From assembly GCA_016929815.1 (NCBI GenBank), contig JAFGIC010000478.1:1-12225 (forward strand): 12,225 bases of DNA, written 5' to 3'. Shown piece after piece: positions 6,466 through 12,225 of this stretch. This DNA comes from Deltaproteobacteria bacterium (GTDB lineage Bacteria > Desulfobacterota > DSM-4660 > Desulfatiglandales > HGW-15). The translations under genes were made by a program, and so were the position numbers. A model generated the notes under the pieces. The model was not told the DNA's origin and did no database searches. It worked only from the letters and a program-made list of their open reading frames with translations. Positions within the stretch are counted from its first letter, which is position 1, and the number at the start of each line of letters is the position of its first letter.

Positions 6466-7440
6466 ATGACGTTAAATAAAAAAGAAGAAATCAGCCGAAA
6501 GCAGGTCGAATCAAATCCATCAGCGATCGTTTGCAGTGGCGTCAGGAAATATTTCCAGGAGGTGCGCGCTGTTGACGGGGTTGATCTTGAGGTGCGGAAA
6601 GGTGAATGTTTCGGCCTGCTGGGACCTAACGGCGCAGGCAAAACCACACTGGTGGAGATAATAGAAGGCCTGACCAAGCCGGACGCAGGCTCAGTGGAGA
6701 TACTCGGATACTTCTGGGGAACCGGCAATGACCACGCGATACGCGAACGAATTGCGGTGCAGCTGCAGGAGACACAGCTTGCCGACAAGTTGACGGTCGA
6801 GGAGACCATCCGTCTGTTCAGGAGTTTTTTCAGCAGAGGCCACAGTGTTGAGGAAGTAATAATACTTGGTGATCTGGAGGAAAAGCGAAGGGAAAGGGTC
6901 CACAAGCTTTCAGGAGGCACCAAACAGAGGCTTGCACTGGCATGCGCGCTGGTAAGCGATCCGGAGATACTCTTCCTGGATGAGCCCACAACAGGCCTGG
7001 ACCCTCAGGCCAGGGCAAAGGTCTGGGATGCAATAGAGGGTTTTAAGCTTCGTGGAGGCACAGTCGTGCTCACCACACATTATATGGAAGAGGCTGCCAG
7101 GTTGTGCGAACGTGTGGCAATCATGGATCACGGAAGGTTTTTCGCAATCGGCACTCCGGCGGAACTGGTCGCGTCACTTGGCGCAAGGGATATAATCGAG
7201 TTTAATGTGCACGGCAATCTTGAGGCCGATATTTTAAAGGATCTTCCCGGTGTGAAGGCTGTTGAAAGAAAAAATGAAGGCTATATTCTGAAGGTGCTTT
7301 CCCTTGATGTCTCTCTGCCTGCGCTTTTATCCGCTGTTGAACAGCATCAGGCAAAGATCGGACACCTCTTAACAAGGCAGGCAACGCTGGAGGATGTTTT
7401 TATGAGCATGGCAGGAGGGAGTCTCAGCGATGAAAGATAA
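6466..7440 (+). CDS. ABC-2 type transporter ATP-binding protein
   Basis: Cytoplasmic ATPase of an exporter of the CcmA/NatA/DrrA-like group (COG1131 type). The 324-aa product shows Walker A GPNGAGKTT (53-61), Q-loop near Gln101, signature LSGGTKQR (148-155), Walker B ILFLDEP (168-174) with catalytic Glu173, D-loop residues GLD, and H-loop His205 (LTTHYMEEA). Residues from about 225 form the family's C-terminal accessory domain. The first 20 residues are polar and probably unstructured. ATG 6466 is the only plausible start (the next GTG falls inside the domain), yet it has no Shine-Dalgarno and sits six bases after a terminator T-run, so its promoter and leader are unclear. It overlaps the permease gene by 11 bases. 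The substrate cannot be told from sequence. Confidence 0.93.
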   Translation: MTLNKKEEISRKQVESNPSAIVCSGVRKYFQEVRAVDGVDLEVRKGECFGLLGPNGAGKTTLVEIIEGLTKPDAGSVEILGYFWGTGNDHAIRERIAVQLQETQLADKLTVEETIRLFRSFFSRGHSVEEVIILGDLEEKRRERVHKLSGGTKQRLALACALVSDPEILFLDEPTTGLDPQARAKVWDAIEGFKLRGGTVVLTTHYMEEAARLCERVAIMDHGRFFAIGTPAELVASLGARDIIEFNVHGNLEADILKDLPGVKAVERKNEGYILKVLSLDVSLPALLSAVEQHQAKIGHLLTRQATLEDVFMSMAGGSLSDER

Positions 7441-8506
7441 GGTTATGCATCCCCTGGTGGAATTGACGATTGCCCGTATAAAGGAATCCGTGCGGGAGCC
7501 GGAGATGCTTTTCTGGGTGTTTGTATTCCCGATACTTCTGGCGGTAGCCCTCGGCATAGCCTTCAGGGAAAGTTCAGCAGACACATTCCGCATTGCTGTC
7601 GAAGAATCCACAGGCTCCAAGGGGGTAATGAAGCTTCTTTTACCAAGTGAGGACATTGAACCTGTAATGCTGACTTCCGAAGAGGCAGAGGAGCAGCTTA
7701 GAAAGGGGAAGATCGACCTGATAATAGGCATTGATCAAATTTATAATGTCCGACAGGAAGGCGACGCCCTGACCGCCCTTGTCTTTACCTATGACGAGAC
7801 GCGATCGAACAGCATGGCGGCGCGTATGACAGGGCAGGATGCGATTGAGCGAGGCCTGGGGCGAAAGGACATTGTCTCCATACGGGACAACAGGGTTGAA
7901 ACGCCCGGTTCTCGCTACATTGATTTTCTGATACCGGGTCTTATCGGAATGAACCTAATGGGCAGCGGCATGTGGGGGGTCGGTTTTGCCCTGGTCCTTG
8001 CGCGCACGCGCAAACTTTTAAAGAGGCTTGCCGCTACCCCCATGAGGCGCTCTCATTATTTTCTAGGGTTCATGTTATCCCGCATGCTTTTTCTTATCCC
8101 TGAGGTTGCCATACTTGTTGTGCTGGGTCGGATAATATTCAATGTCAGAGTCTCCGGGTCCGCTCTGGACCTGGTAATCGTCTCCATACTGGGCTCCATG
8201 ACATTCGCGGGCCTTGGCATGCTTGTGGCCGCGCGTTCACGGACCATTGAGGGCGCAAGCGGGTGGATGAACTTTATAATGATGCCCATGTATATACTGA
8301 GCGGATGTTTCTTTTCCTATGAAAGGTTCCCTGAATTTTCATTCCCCTTTATACGCGCCCTGCCTCTAACCGCGCTTAATGACGCGCTGAGGGCAGTCAT
8401 TAATGACGGTAGGCCGCTCTATGCCATCTGGCTGGAGCTCTCGGTTATGTCTGTATGGCTGATCCTGAGCGTTGTCGTGTCTCTGAAGATTTTCAGGTGG
8501 CAGTAG
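7430..8506 (+). CDS. ABC-2 type transporter permease
   Basis: Membrane partner of the preceding ATPase. The 358-aa protein has one N-terminal membrane helix (about 27-45, FWVFVFPILLAVALGIAF), a large extracytoplasmic loop (about 46-160), then five hydrophobic segments (about 165-191, 213-236, 246-268, 278-297 and 333-353). This 1+5 layout is typical of ABC2_membrane_3/YhhJ-like permeases, and the RLAATPMRRSHYFLG stretch after helix 2 is a conserved cytoplasmic coupling region. GGAGGGAG about 7-14 bases before the ATG gives a good ribosome binding site inside the ATPase gene; the 11-base overlap indicates translational coupling. Permeases of this group export drugs, lipids or other hydrophobic compounds; no specific substrate is supported here. 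Confidence 0.9.
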   Translation: MKDKVMHPLVELTIARIKESVREPEMLFWVFVFPILLAVALGIAFRESSADTFRIAVEESTGSKGVMKLLLPSEDIEPVMLTSEEAEEQLRKGKIDLIIGIDQIYNVRQEGDALTALVFTYDETRSNSMAARMTGQDAIERGLGRKDIVSIRDNRVETPGSRYIDFLIPGLIGMNLMGSGMWGVGFALVLARTRKLLKRLAATPMRRSHYFLGFMLSRMLFLIPEVAILVVLGRIIFNVRVSGSALDLVIVSILGSMTFAGLGMLVAARSRTIEGASGWMNFIMMPMYILSGCFFSYERFPEFSFPFIRALPLTALNDALRAVINDGRPLYAIWLELSVMSVWLILSVVVSLKIFRWQ

Positions 8507-8515
8507 AAAAATCGT

Positions 8516-8574
8516 GGGGCAAGCCTTCAGTTGAATCATTTTATTAAAAAGCTGATTCAAAAAAGATTTGCCCC
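8516..8574. terminator. Nested inverted repeat between convergent genes
   Basis: Outer arms GGGGCAA (8516-8522) and TTGCCCC (8568-8574) enclose inner arms TTGAATCA (8531-8538) and TGATTCAA (8553-8560). On the minus strand the outer stem is followed three bases later by a run of five Ts (complement of A-run 8507-8511), as expected for a terminator of the oxidoreductase gene; on the plus strand no U-run follows. It lies in the 140-base gap between two convergent genes, so a terminator, mainly for the minus strand, is the likely role. The remaining bases 8575-8646 show nothing recognisable. Confidence 0.5.
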
Positions 8575-8646
8575 GTTACATTACAGTCGAAAATTCCATT
8601 GAGATCGTGTAAATGAGTATTTGTGTCCATTAATCCCGCTAGAATG

Positions 8647-10797
8647 TTAAACCTGGGACGCCATAAAAAAGGCGCTGCGTATTGTCTTCTGTATCGTTCC
8701 GTTTTTGCCGGTGCAGTCGCCAAGGAGAAGCACCTGGTCAGCAGAGCCTTCGAATCTCATAGCTTCATCCATATTTGGTTTTAAACCCGAATAGATTACC
8801 ACGCTCTCGGCTCGGACCGATTTCTCACTCCCCGAGAAATCCCTGTAGAACACCTTGCCGTTTGCAATGCGGGTGGCTGTAGCCTCAAGGATACTGGTGA
8901 TGTTAGGATGGCTCTGGGACAGCCTCTGCTGGTTTTCCATGTTGTGGGGCCCGATAGCCTCAGCCGGTATCAACTGTTTCTCGCCCGTTATAATAGTAAC
9001 CTTATGCCCATCCTTCGCCATGCAGATCGCCGCCTCTGTGCCGAAGACACCGGCCCCTATTACCACCACATTTTTACCTAAGGCCTTCTTTTTGGTGTAA
9101 GAGCTCATGATGTCAAATACATTTTTACCATCAGCGCCAGGGATACTGGAAACAGCAGGCGTTGCCCCTGTTGCAACAAGTATTGTGTCATAACCCTTTG
9201 CCTTTATCATCTCCGGGGTTGCCCTGGTATTCAACCTAACCTCCACACCCTGCTTATTTACCTGGTGGACAAGGTAATCCTTGAATGCCTTATAATCCCA
9301 TTTCCACTGGGTGTAGTCCGTAAACCTCTGAAGCCCGCCCAGGGCATCGTCCTTTTCAAAGAGCGTCACCTTGTGACCTCTCTCAGCAGCCACCATGGCA
9401 GCCTTCATGCCTCCGGGTCCCCCTCCTATCACTGCAACCTTCTTCGTCTGCCTTGGCGCACGGATGCCCGCAAGTTTATAGGCAGGCAGCCCCCACTTTG
9501 GGTTCACTGTACAGGTGCTGTACCATGGCCCATTCGTCATACTGATACCATGACAGTTCTGGCACCCGACACAGGGGATTACGTCATCAGCCCTGCCCTG
9601 TGAAACCTTTTCGACAAGTTCAGCATCCGCGAAGAAAGGCCTTGTCATGGCAACCATATCCGTCCTGCCGCTCGCAATAAACTCCTCATTTTCCAAAGGA
9701 TTATGGAATCCTGTGCCCGGGCATGTAAGGACCTTAATGCCTGCCTTTTTAATGGCCTCTGCATAGGAAAGGCTGGCGGGCCTTCCTTTATCCTGAACCC
9801 AGGCCCCGCTGCGGGAATCCCTGATCCACAGGAAGTCAGCCATACCCTCAAGCCTTTTTGCCGTTTCAACAACCTTTTCCACTTCAGCGTCAGTGGGTTG
9901 ATTGTTGTTTGTTATACCGGGGATGCTTGCCCCGCCTGCGCCCATTCTGACGCTTGGGGCGCTGCCTCCAGGCATGTCCTGTCCCGTTCCTGATACAGGC
10001 AATTGACTTATGTCTCCTCCCCCGGGCGGAGGGCCACCTGTTCCTCCGCCCATGCCGCCTGCACTGATATGAGCCATGATTATGAGATTGGTAGCACTCC
10101 TGACTGCCTCTACCATCTTAAGGCTGGCATTGTTTGTATCAATCTTATAAACATCATACCCCTGGTCCTCAAGGGCTTTTGCCTCTTCCACGATTTCTTT
10201 AATGTCCCCGGAGGTCTGAGCATCGGTTCCCAGCTCCTTGGCGCCTGTTGCATGAGTGGCCAAACCCCCGCTGTATGTGTTCGCAAGGGGACCGGTAGGG
10301 CCTGAGAAATATACGAGTGAGCCCTCACAATGAATATCTTCAATCAACCGCTGAACATAATTATGAGTAGGAGGTATGTCTTCCCATATATCATCACAAA
10401 AATTCGCGCTCGGTCCGTGGGCATTCGGACTGTAGGTTTTAGGGTAAGCTCCAAAATGCGTGTTAATAGAAACAATGGCAGCATTCCTGGCCATGTTTGA
10501 ATAATGGTTTCTATAGGCGTCAGCGGGAAAATTTTCAGGCCCCTGCATAAGATATGTAGGAGACACCGTGTGCATTATCCTGTTTTTCAGCACCACGTTC
10601 CTGATCCGTAAGGGTGATAAGAGATGAGGGCACCTGTTGCCTGACGATTTCGGGCCGAAAGTTGCTGTCTCTTGTGATGCCATCGCAACGCCGCTTCGGA
10701 GTCCCGCAAGTTTTTTACTGGTTAGCGCACAGCCTGAGGCCAGTCCGGCAGCAATAAGAAACTGCCGTCTTCCAATAAGCCTTTGGATCAGATCCAT
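8647..10797 (-). CDS. Tat-exported FMN/FAD/4Fe-4S oxidoreductase of the OYE-TMADH type, atypical barrel
   Basis: A 716-aa protein with the domain order of trimethylamine dehydrogenase and 2,4-dienoyl-CoA reductase. Residues 9-25 are a twin-arginine signal (GRRQFLIAAGLASGCAL); Cys23 may also be a lipobox cysteine. The FMN TIM barrel spans about 56-440, beginning LLSPLRIRNVVLKNRI and ending with the flavin phosphate loop MVAMTRPFFADAELVEK. Cys409, 412, 415 and 429 (CVGCQNC, then STCTVNP) fit the family's 4Fe-4S site. Dinucleotide folds follow: GGGPGG (458-463), GAGVFG (581-586), and LLGDCTG (691-697) near the end. Two oddities: the active-site stretch with HGAHGYL and YGGS motifs is missing after residue 218, and a Gly/Pro-rich insertion fills about 246-297. 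AAGGAGGGAG precedes the ATG. The substrate is unknown; probably a periplasmic reductase or dehydrogenase, divergent from a tetraheme cytochrome. Confidence 0.85.
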   Translation of the reverse strand: MDLIQRLIGRRQFLIAAGLASGCALTSKKLAGLRSGVAMASQETATFGPKSSGNRCPHLLSPLRIRNVVLKNRIMHTVSPTYLMQGPENFPADAYRNHYSNMARNAAIVSINTHFGAYPKTYSPNAHGPSANFCDDIWEDIPPTHNYVQRLIEDIHCEGSLVYFSGPTGPLANTYSGGLATHATGAKELGTDAQTSGDIKEIVEEAKALEDQGYDVYKIDTNNASLKMVEAVRSATNLIIMAHISAGGMGGGTGGPPPGGGDISQLPVSGTGQDMPGGSAPSVRMGAGGASIPGITNNNQPTDAEVEKVVETAKRLEGMADFLWIRDSRSGAWVQDKGRPASLSYAEAIKKAGIKVLTCPGTGFHNPLENEEFIASGRTDMVAMTRPFFADAELVEKVSQGRADDVIPCVGCQNCHGISMTNGPWYSTCTVNPKWGLPAYKLAGIRAPRQTKKVAVIGGGPGGMKAAMVAAERGHKVTLFEKDDALGGLQRFTDYTQWKWDYKAFKDYLVHQVNKQGVEVRLNTRATPEMIKAKGYDTILVATGATPAVSSIPGADGKNVFDIMSSYTKKKALGKNVVVIGAGVFGTEAAICMAKDGHKVTIITGEKQLIPAEAIGPHNMENQQRLSQSHPNITSILEATATRIANGKVFYRDFSGSEKSVRAESVVIYSGLKPNMDEAMRFEGSADQVLLLGDCTGKNGTIQKTIRSAFFMASQV

Positions 10798-10822
10798 AAC
10801 TCCCTCCTTTTAATATTGTTGA

Positions 10823-10853
10823 ATTTTAATTCGTAATGATGAAAAATTAAAAT
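10823..10853. repeat. A/T-rich inverted repeat in the oxidoreductase leader
   Basis: ATTTTAAT (10823-10830) and ATTAAAAT (10846-10853) are exact reverse complements 15 bases apart, extended by one more pair inside. It lies about 25 bases upstream of the minus-strand start codon, in its presumed untranslated leader. It could be a weak mRNA hairpin or a protein site; A/T-richness makes chance plausible. Confidence 0.3.
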
Positions 10854-10943
10854 GTCCGGTAAATATGCATACTAAATTTAACTGGAGTCCCTTTGTTATC
10901 CAGATTTTTAACATGGGTTAGAAATACGATATGAATATAAAAT

Positions 10944-10972
10944 ATAATCGGACAATTAAGTTAACGTGTCAA
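10944..10972 (-). promoter_or_regulatory. Candidate sigma-70 promoter of the oxidoreductase gene
   Basis: On the minus strand a perfect -35 TTGACA (10972-10967) is followed after exactly 17 bases by GATTAT (10949-10944), a 4/6 match to the -10 box. Transcription would start near 10937, giving a leader of about 140 bases. The -35 lies in a tandem direct repeat TTAACTT-GACACG-TTAACTT (10977-10958), whose two copies are 13 bases apart and could be regulator half-sites. Confidence 0.5.
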
Positions 10973-11029
10973 GTTAAAACACAGGTCTCGCGTTTTTGAA
11001 AGATCTTAATATTCTTTGATATTTCCATA

Positions 11030-11058
11030 TTGCTATAGGGAAAGATCGAGAGTATAAA
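11030..11058 (+). promoter_or_regulatory. Candidate sigma-70 promoter of the cytochrome gene
   Basis: TTGCTA (11030-11035, 4/6 to -35) and TATAAA (11053-11058, 5/6 to -10) are separated by 17 bases, placing the start near 11065, about 25 bases before the ATG at 11090. AGGGGG at 11079-11084 serves as a ribosome binding site 5 bases from the ATG. The divergent promoter for the oxidoreductase is about 60 bases away. Confidence 0.5.
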
Positions 11059-11089
11059 AATAACAAATAAGAGAGGGCAGGGGGTAGCC

Positions 11090-11737
11090 ATGAAAGATAT
11101 CATTTGTTTTGTAATGTTATTTTACGTCATGTTTATCATATCCTTTATGCTTGGTTGTGGCAATGGCGAGGATGAGATAAAGAAGTCTGTCTCAGAGTTT
11201 GTTGATACACAATCCCTTGTTGAACCGGAGGCTGATCAATCTGCCGTCACAGCGGCCGAAAACATGACTAAGGAGACGGCATCCGCAGCCCCTGTTGAGA
11301 AGGAGACATATTCGAGTGAGATGCAGGAAGTCATACCCCAAGAGGTAAATGAAGTTGCATCCCAGGAGCCCGTGCCGGTTGCCTCTGCGACGGAGACCAT
11401 TCCCGCTTCGCAGGATATAATCGATGTGATTACTATAGAAAATCAAGGCTACGCATCCGACAAAAAAGGCCCTGTAATATTCAGCCATCTGAAACACAAT
11501 AAAGAATATGGGATTTCCTGCGCCCAATGCCACCACGTATATAAAGACGGCCAAAACCAGTGGAAAGAGGGTGACAAGGTTTACAAATGCATAGCGTGTC
11601 ATGACCCTGTTAAGGAAAGGGACAAGGCTGTTAAGCTGCAGAACGCATTTCATAAAAACTGCAGAGATTGCCACAGCGAAGCGAACAGGGAAGGCAAAGA
11701 GGCGCCCTCCGCCAAATGCAACGAGTGTCATGGTTAG
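11090..11737 (+). CDS. Tetraheme class III (cytochrome c3-like) lipoprotein
   Basis: A 215-aa exported electron carrier. Residues 4-22 are hydrophobic and end in MLGC, so Cys23 is a likely lipid-anchored first residue of the mature protein. Residues 24 to about 118 are an acidic, Glu/Val/Ala/Ser/Pro-rich stretch without heme motifs, probably a flexible tether. The C-terminal 90 residues form the cytochrome: heme motifs CAQCH (144-148), CIACH (167-171), CRDCH (191-195), CNECH (210-214). His133 and His136 (FSHLKHN), His149 and His188 supply exactly four further histidines, enough for bis-His ligation of all four hemes as in cytochrome c3. All four sites are CxxCH, whereas classical c3 often has CxxxxCH at two. 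It is divergent from the Tat oxidoreductase and may pass electrons to it; that is inference. Confidence 0.88.
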   Translation: MKDIICFVMLFYVMFIISFMLGCGNGEDEIKKSVSEFVDTQSLVEPEADQSAVTAAENMTKETASAAPVEKETYSSEMQEVIPQEVNEVASQEPVPVASATETIPASQDIIDVITIENQGYASDKKGPVIFSHLKHNKEYGISCAQCHHVYKDGQNQWKEGDKVYKCIACHDPVKERDKAVKLQNAFHKNCRDCHSEANREGKEAPSAKCNECHG

Positions 11738-11827
11738 TTTCGATTTATAAAAGGGATTTTTGAATCGACATAACTAAAAGGAAATGCCTGTAACCTACTG
11801 AAGATATTTATTAAAACGGCCCATGGC

Positions 11828-12031
11828 TTACGCGGCCTGGGCTGCCTCTTTATACGTTAGCATACCGTGACTTTCCCAGCATTTGTCGCATATGCCGCTT
11901 GTGATATTTCTATCCGAGGGATCAGAAAGATAGAAACAGCTCTGCGAATAGGGACAGTTGTCACATGAATACTTGATGCCCTCTTTAACACATCCGAATA
12001 TGGAATGACAGATAATGCAATATCTCTTCAT
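11828..12031 (-). CDS. Small eight-cysteine protein, probable zinc-ribbon type
   Basis: A 67-aa protein with cysteines at 5, 8, 14, 23, 26, 32, 48 and 51, forming three CxxC pairs (CIIC, CDNC, CDKC). There is no signal peptide or membrane segment, so the single CxxCH (5-9) is unlikely to carry heme; zinc or an iron-sulfur cluster is more likely. The end (TSGICDKCWESHG) recalls the small Cys motif (HGICxxC) found at the end of some bacterial sensor proteins, but I do not recognise a named family. A purine-rich AAGAAGAG lies about 8 bases before the ATG. It is convergent with the cytochrome gene (90-base gap) and preceded by a -24/-12 promoter. The composition and the promoter argue for a real gene; its function is unknown. 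Confidence 0.75.
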   Translation of the reverse strand: MKRYCIICHSIFGCVKEGIKYSCDNCPYSQSCFYLSDPSDRNITSGICDKCWESHGMLTYKEAAQAA

Positions 12032-12068
12032 CTCGATAGCTCTTCTTTCACCGTTTTAATAGCACCTT

Positions 12069-12084
12069 ATAAAATTCCGTGCCA
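12069..12084 (-). promoter_or_regulatory. Second, incomplete -24/-12 element
   Basis: On the minus strand TGGCACG (12084-12078) is a perfect -24 element, followed at correct spacing by TTTA instead of TTGC. The missing -12 GC makes activity doubtful, but its place just downstream of the better promoter suggests a decayed or overlapping site. Confidence 0.25.
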
Positions 12085-12098
12085 CCTGCATCTTATTA

Positions 12099-12114
12099 AG
12101 CAAATATTATGCCA
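12099..12114 (-). promoter_or_regulatory. Sigma-54 (-24/-12) promoter of the eight-cysteine gene
   Basis: Reading the minus strand, TGGCATAATATTTGCT has the invariant GG and GC separated by exactly 10 bases, with TGGCA and TTGCT around them; it differs from the consensus TGGCACG-N4-TTGCA/T at two positions of the -24 element. Transcription would begin near 12089, about 57 bases before the ATG at 12031. Sigma-54 promoters need an activator ATPase bound upstream. Confidence 0.6.
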
Positions 12115-12146
12115 TGCGATCTGAAAGTCAGAAAAAAGTTAATACC

Positions 12147-12166
12147 TGAATTTTGCACGTAATTCA
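12147..12166. promoter_or_regulatory. Palindrome upstream of the sigma-54 promoter, possible activator site
   Basis: TGAATT (12147-12152) and AATTCA (12161-12166) are exact reverse complements with an 8-base centre, 33 bases beyond the -24 box and roughly 60-80 bases before the expected start of transcription. Position and symmetry fit an enhancer-binding protein site. Another inverted repeat, CCGAAG (12172-12177) with CTTCGG (12197-12202), follows. No gene is visible from 12032 to 12225. Confidence 0.35.
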
Positions 12167-12225
12167 CCATTCCGAAGTCAAATCAAAAAATATTTCCTTC
12201 GGCATTTTCATCGATTTATTGGGTC

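Noticed and set aside
6426..6989. 187-aa open frame antisense to the ABC ATPase
   Set aside because: Opposes Walker A and signature motifs of a clear ABC gene; it reads across the intrinsic terminator and is Ser/Arg-rich noise.
8575..8646. Small RNA or tRNA in the convergent gap
   Set aside because: No cloverleaf, promoter or conserved RNA motif seen in this short A/T-rich stretch.
9902..10060. Gly/Pro-rich stretch as a frameshift artefact
   Set aside because: The reading frame stays open and resumes recognisable barrel sequence on both sides in the same frame, so an in-frame insertion is the simpler reading.
11192..11731. 179-aa open frame antisense to the cytochrome
   Set aside because: The plus strand has four CxxCH motifs and a lipoprotein signal; the antisense frame has no domain.
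12005..12019. CxxCH in the 67-aa protein as a heme c site
   Set aside because: No signal peptide for export to the heme-attachment machinery, and the motif is part of a regular series of CxxC pairs typical of metal ribbons.

Overview
The window appears to come from the chromosome of an anaerobic, c-type-cytochrome-rich bacterium of the Desulfobacterota (deltaproteobacterial) or Nitrospirota kind. This is inferred from the tetraheme class III (cytochrome c3-like) lipoprotein, the Tat-exported flavin/iron-sulfur oxidoreductase, a good sigma-54 promoter and the protein styles. No 16S or other phylogenetic marker was compared, so the assignment is tentative. Base composition and codon use look uniform, and I see no transposon, integron, CRISPR array, tRNA or rRNA.

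Region 1 (1-6375, + strand) is a housekeeping translation cluster: thrS (5' end cut by the window), infC, rpmI, rplT, pheS, pheT and a short MerR-type regulator. infC has no AUG/GUG/UUG start with a ribosome binding site. The reading frame and a strong Shine-Dalgarno place its start at an AUA codon, the class of start used for IF3 autoregulation. Hairpins lie between rpmI and rplT and between rplT and pheS. The cluster ends in a clear intrinsic terminator (6433-6459).

Region 2 (6466-8506, + strand) is a two-gene ABC-2 type exporter: an ATPase and a six-helix permease overlapping by 11 bases. Its substrate is not evident. It converges on region 3, with a nested inverted repeat (8516-8574) between them.

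Region 3 (8647-12225) is the accessory and most interesting part. A 716-aa Tat-signal oxidoreductase of the old-yellow-enzyme/trimethylamine-dehydrogenase/dienoyl-CoA-reductase architecture (minus strand) is divergent from a lipoprotein tetraheme cytochrome (plus strand), with 292 bp between them holding a candidate promoter for each. The oxidoreductase has an atypical FMN barrel: the conserved active-site segment of the family (HGAHGYL to YGGS) is absent, and a Gly/Pro-rich insertion is present elsewhere. The pair could form a periplasmic redox module in which the cytochrome feeds electrons to the flavoenzyme; this is inference from position and export signals. Downstream, on the minus strand, is a 67-aa eight-cysteine protein with three CxxC pairs, preceded by a -24/-12 (sigma-54) promoter and an upstream palindrome that may bind an activator.
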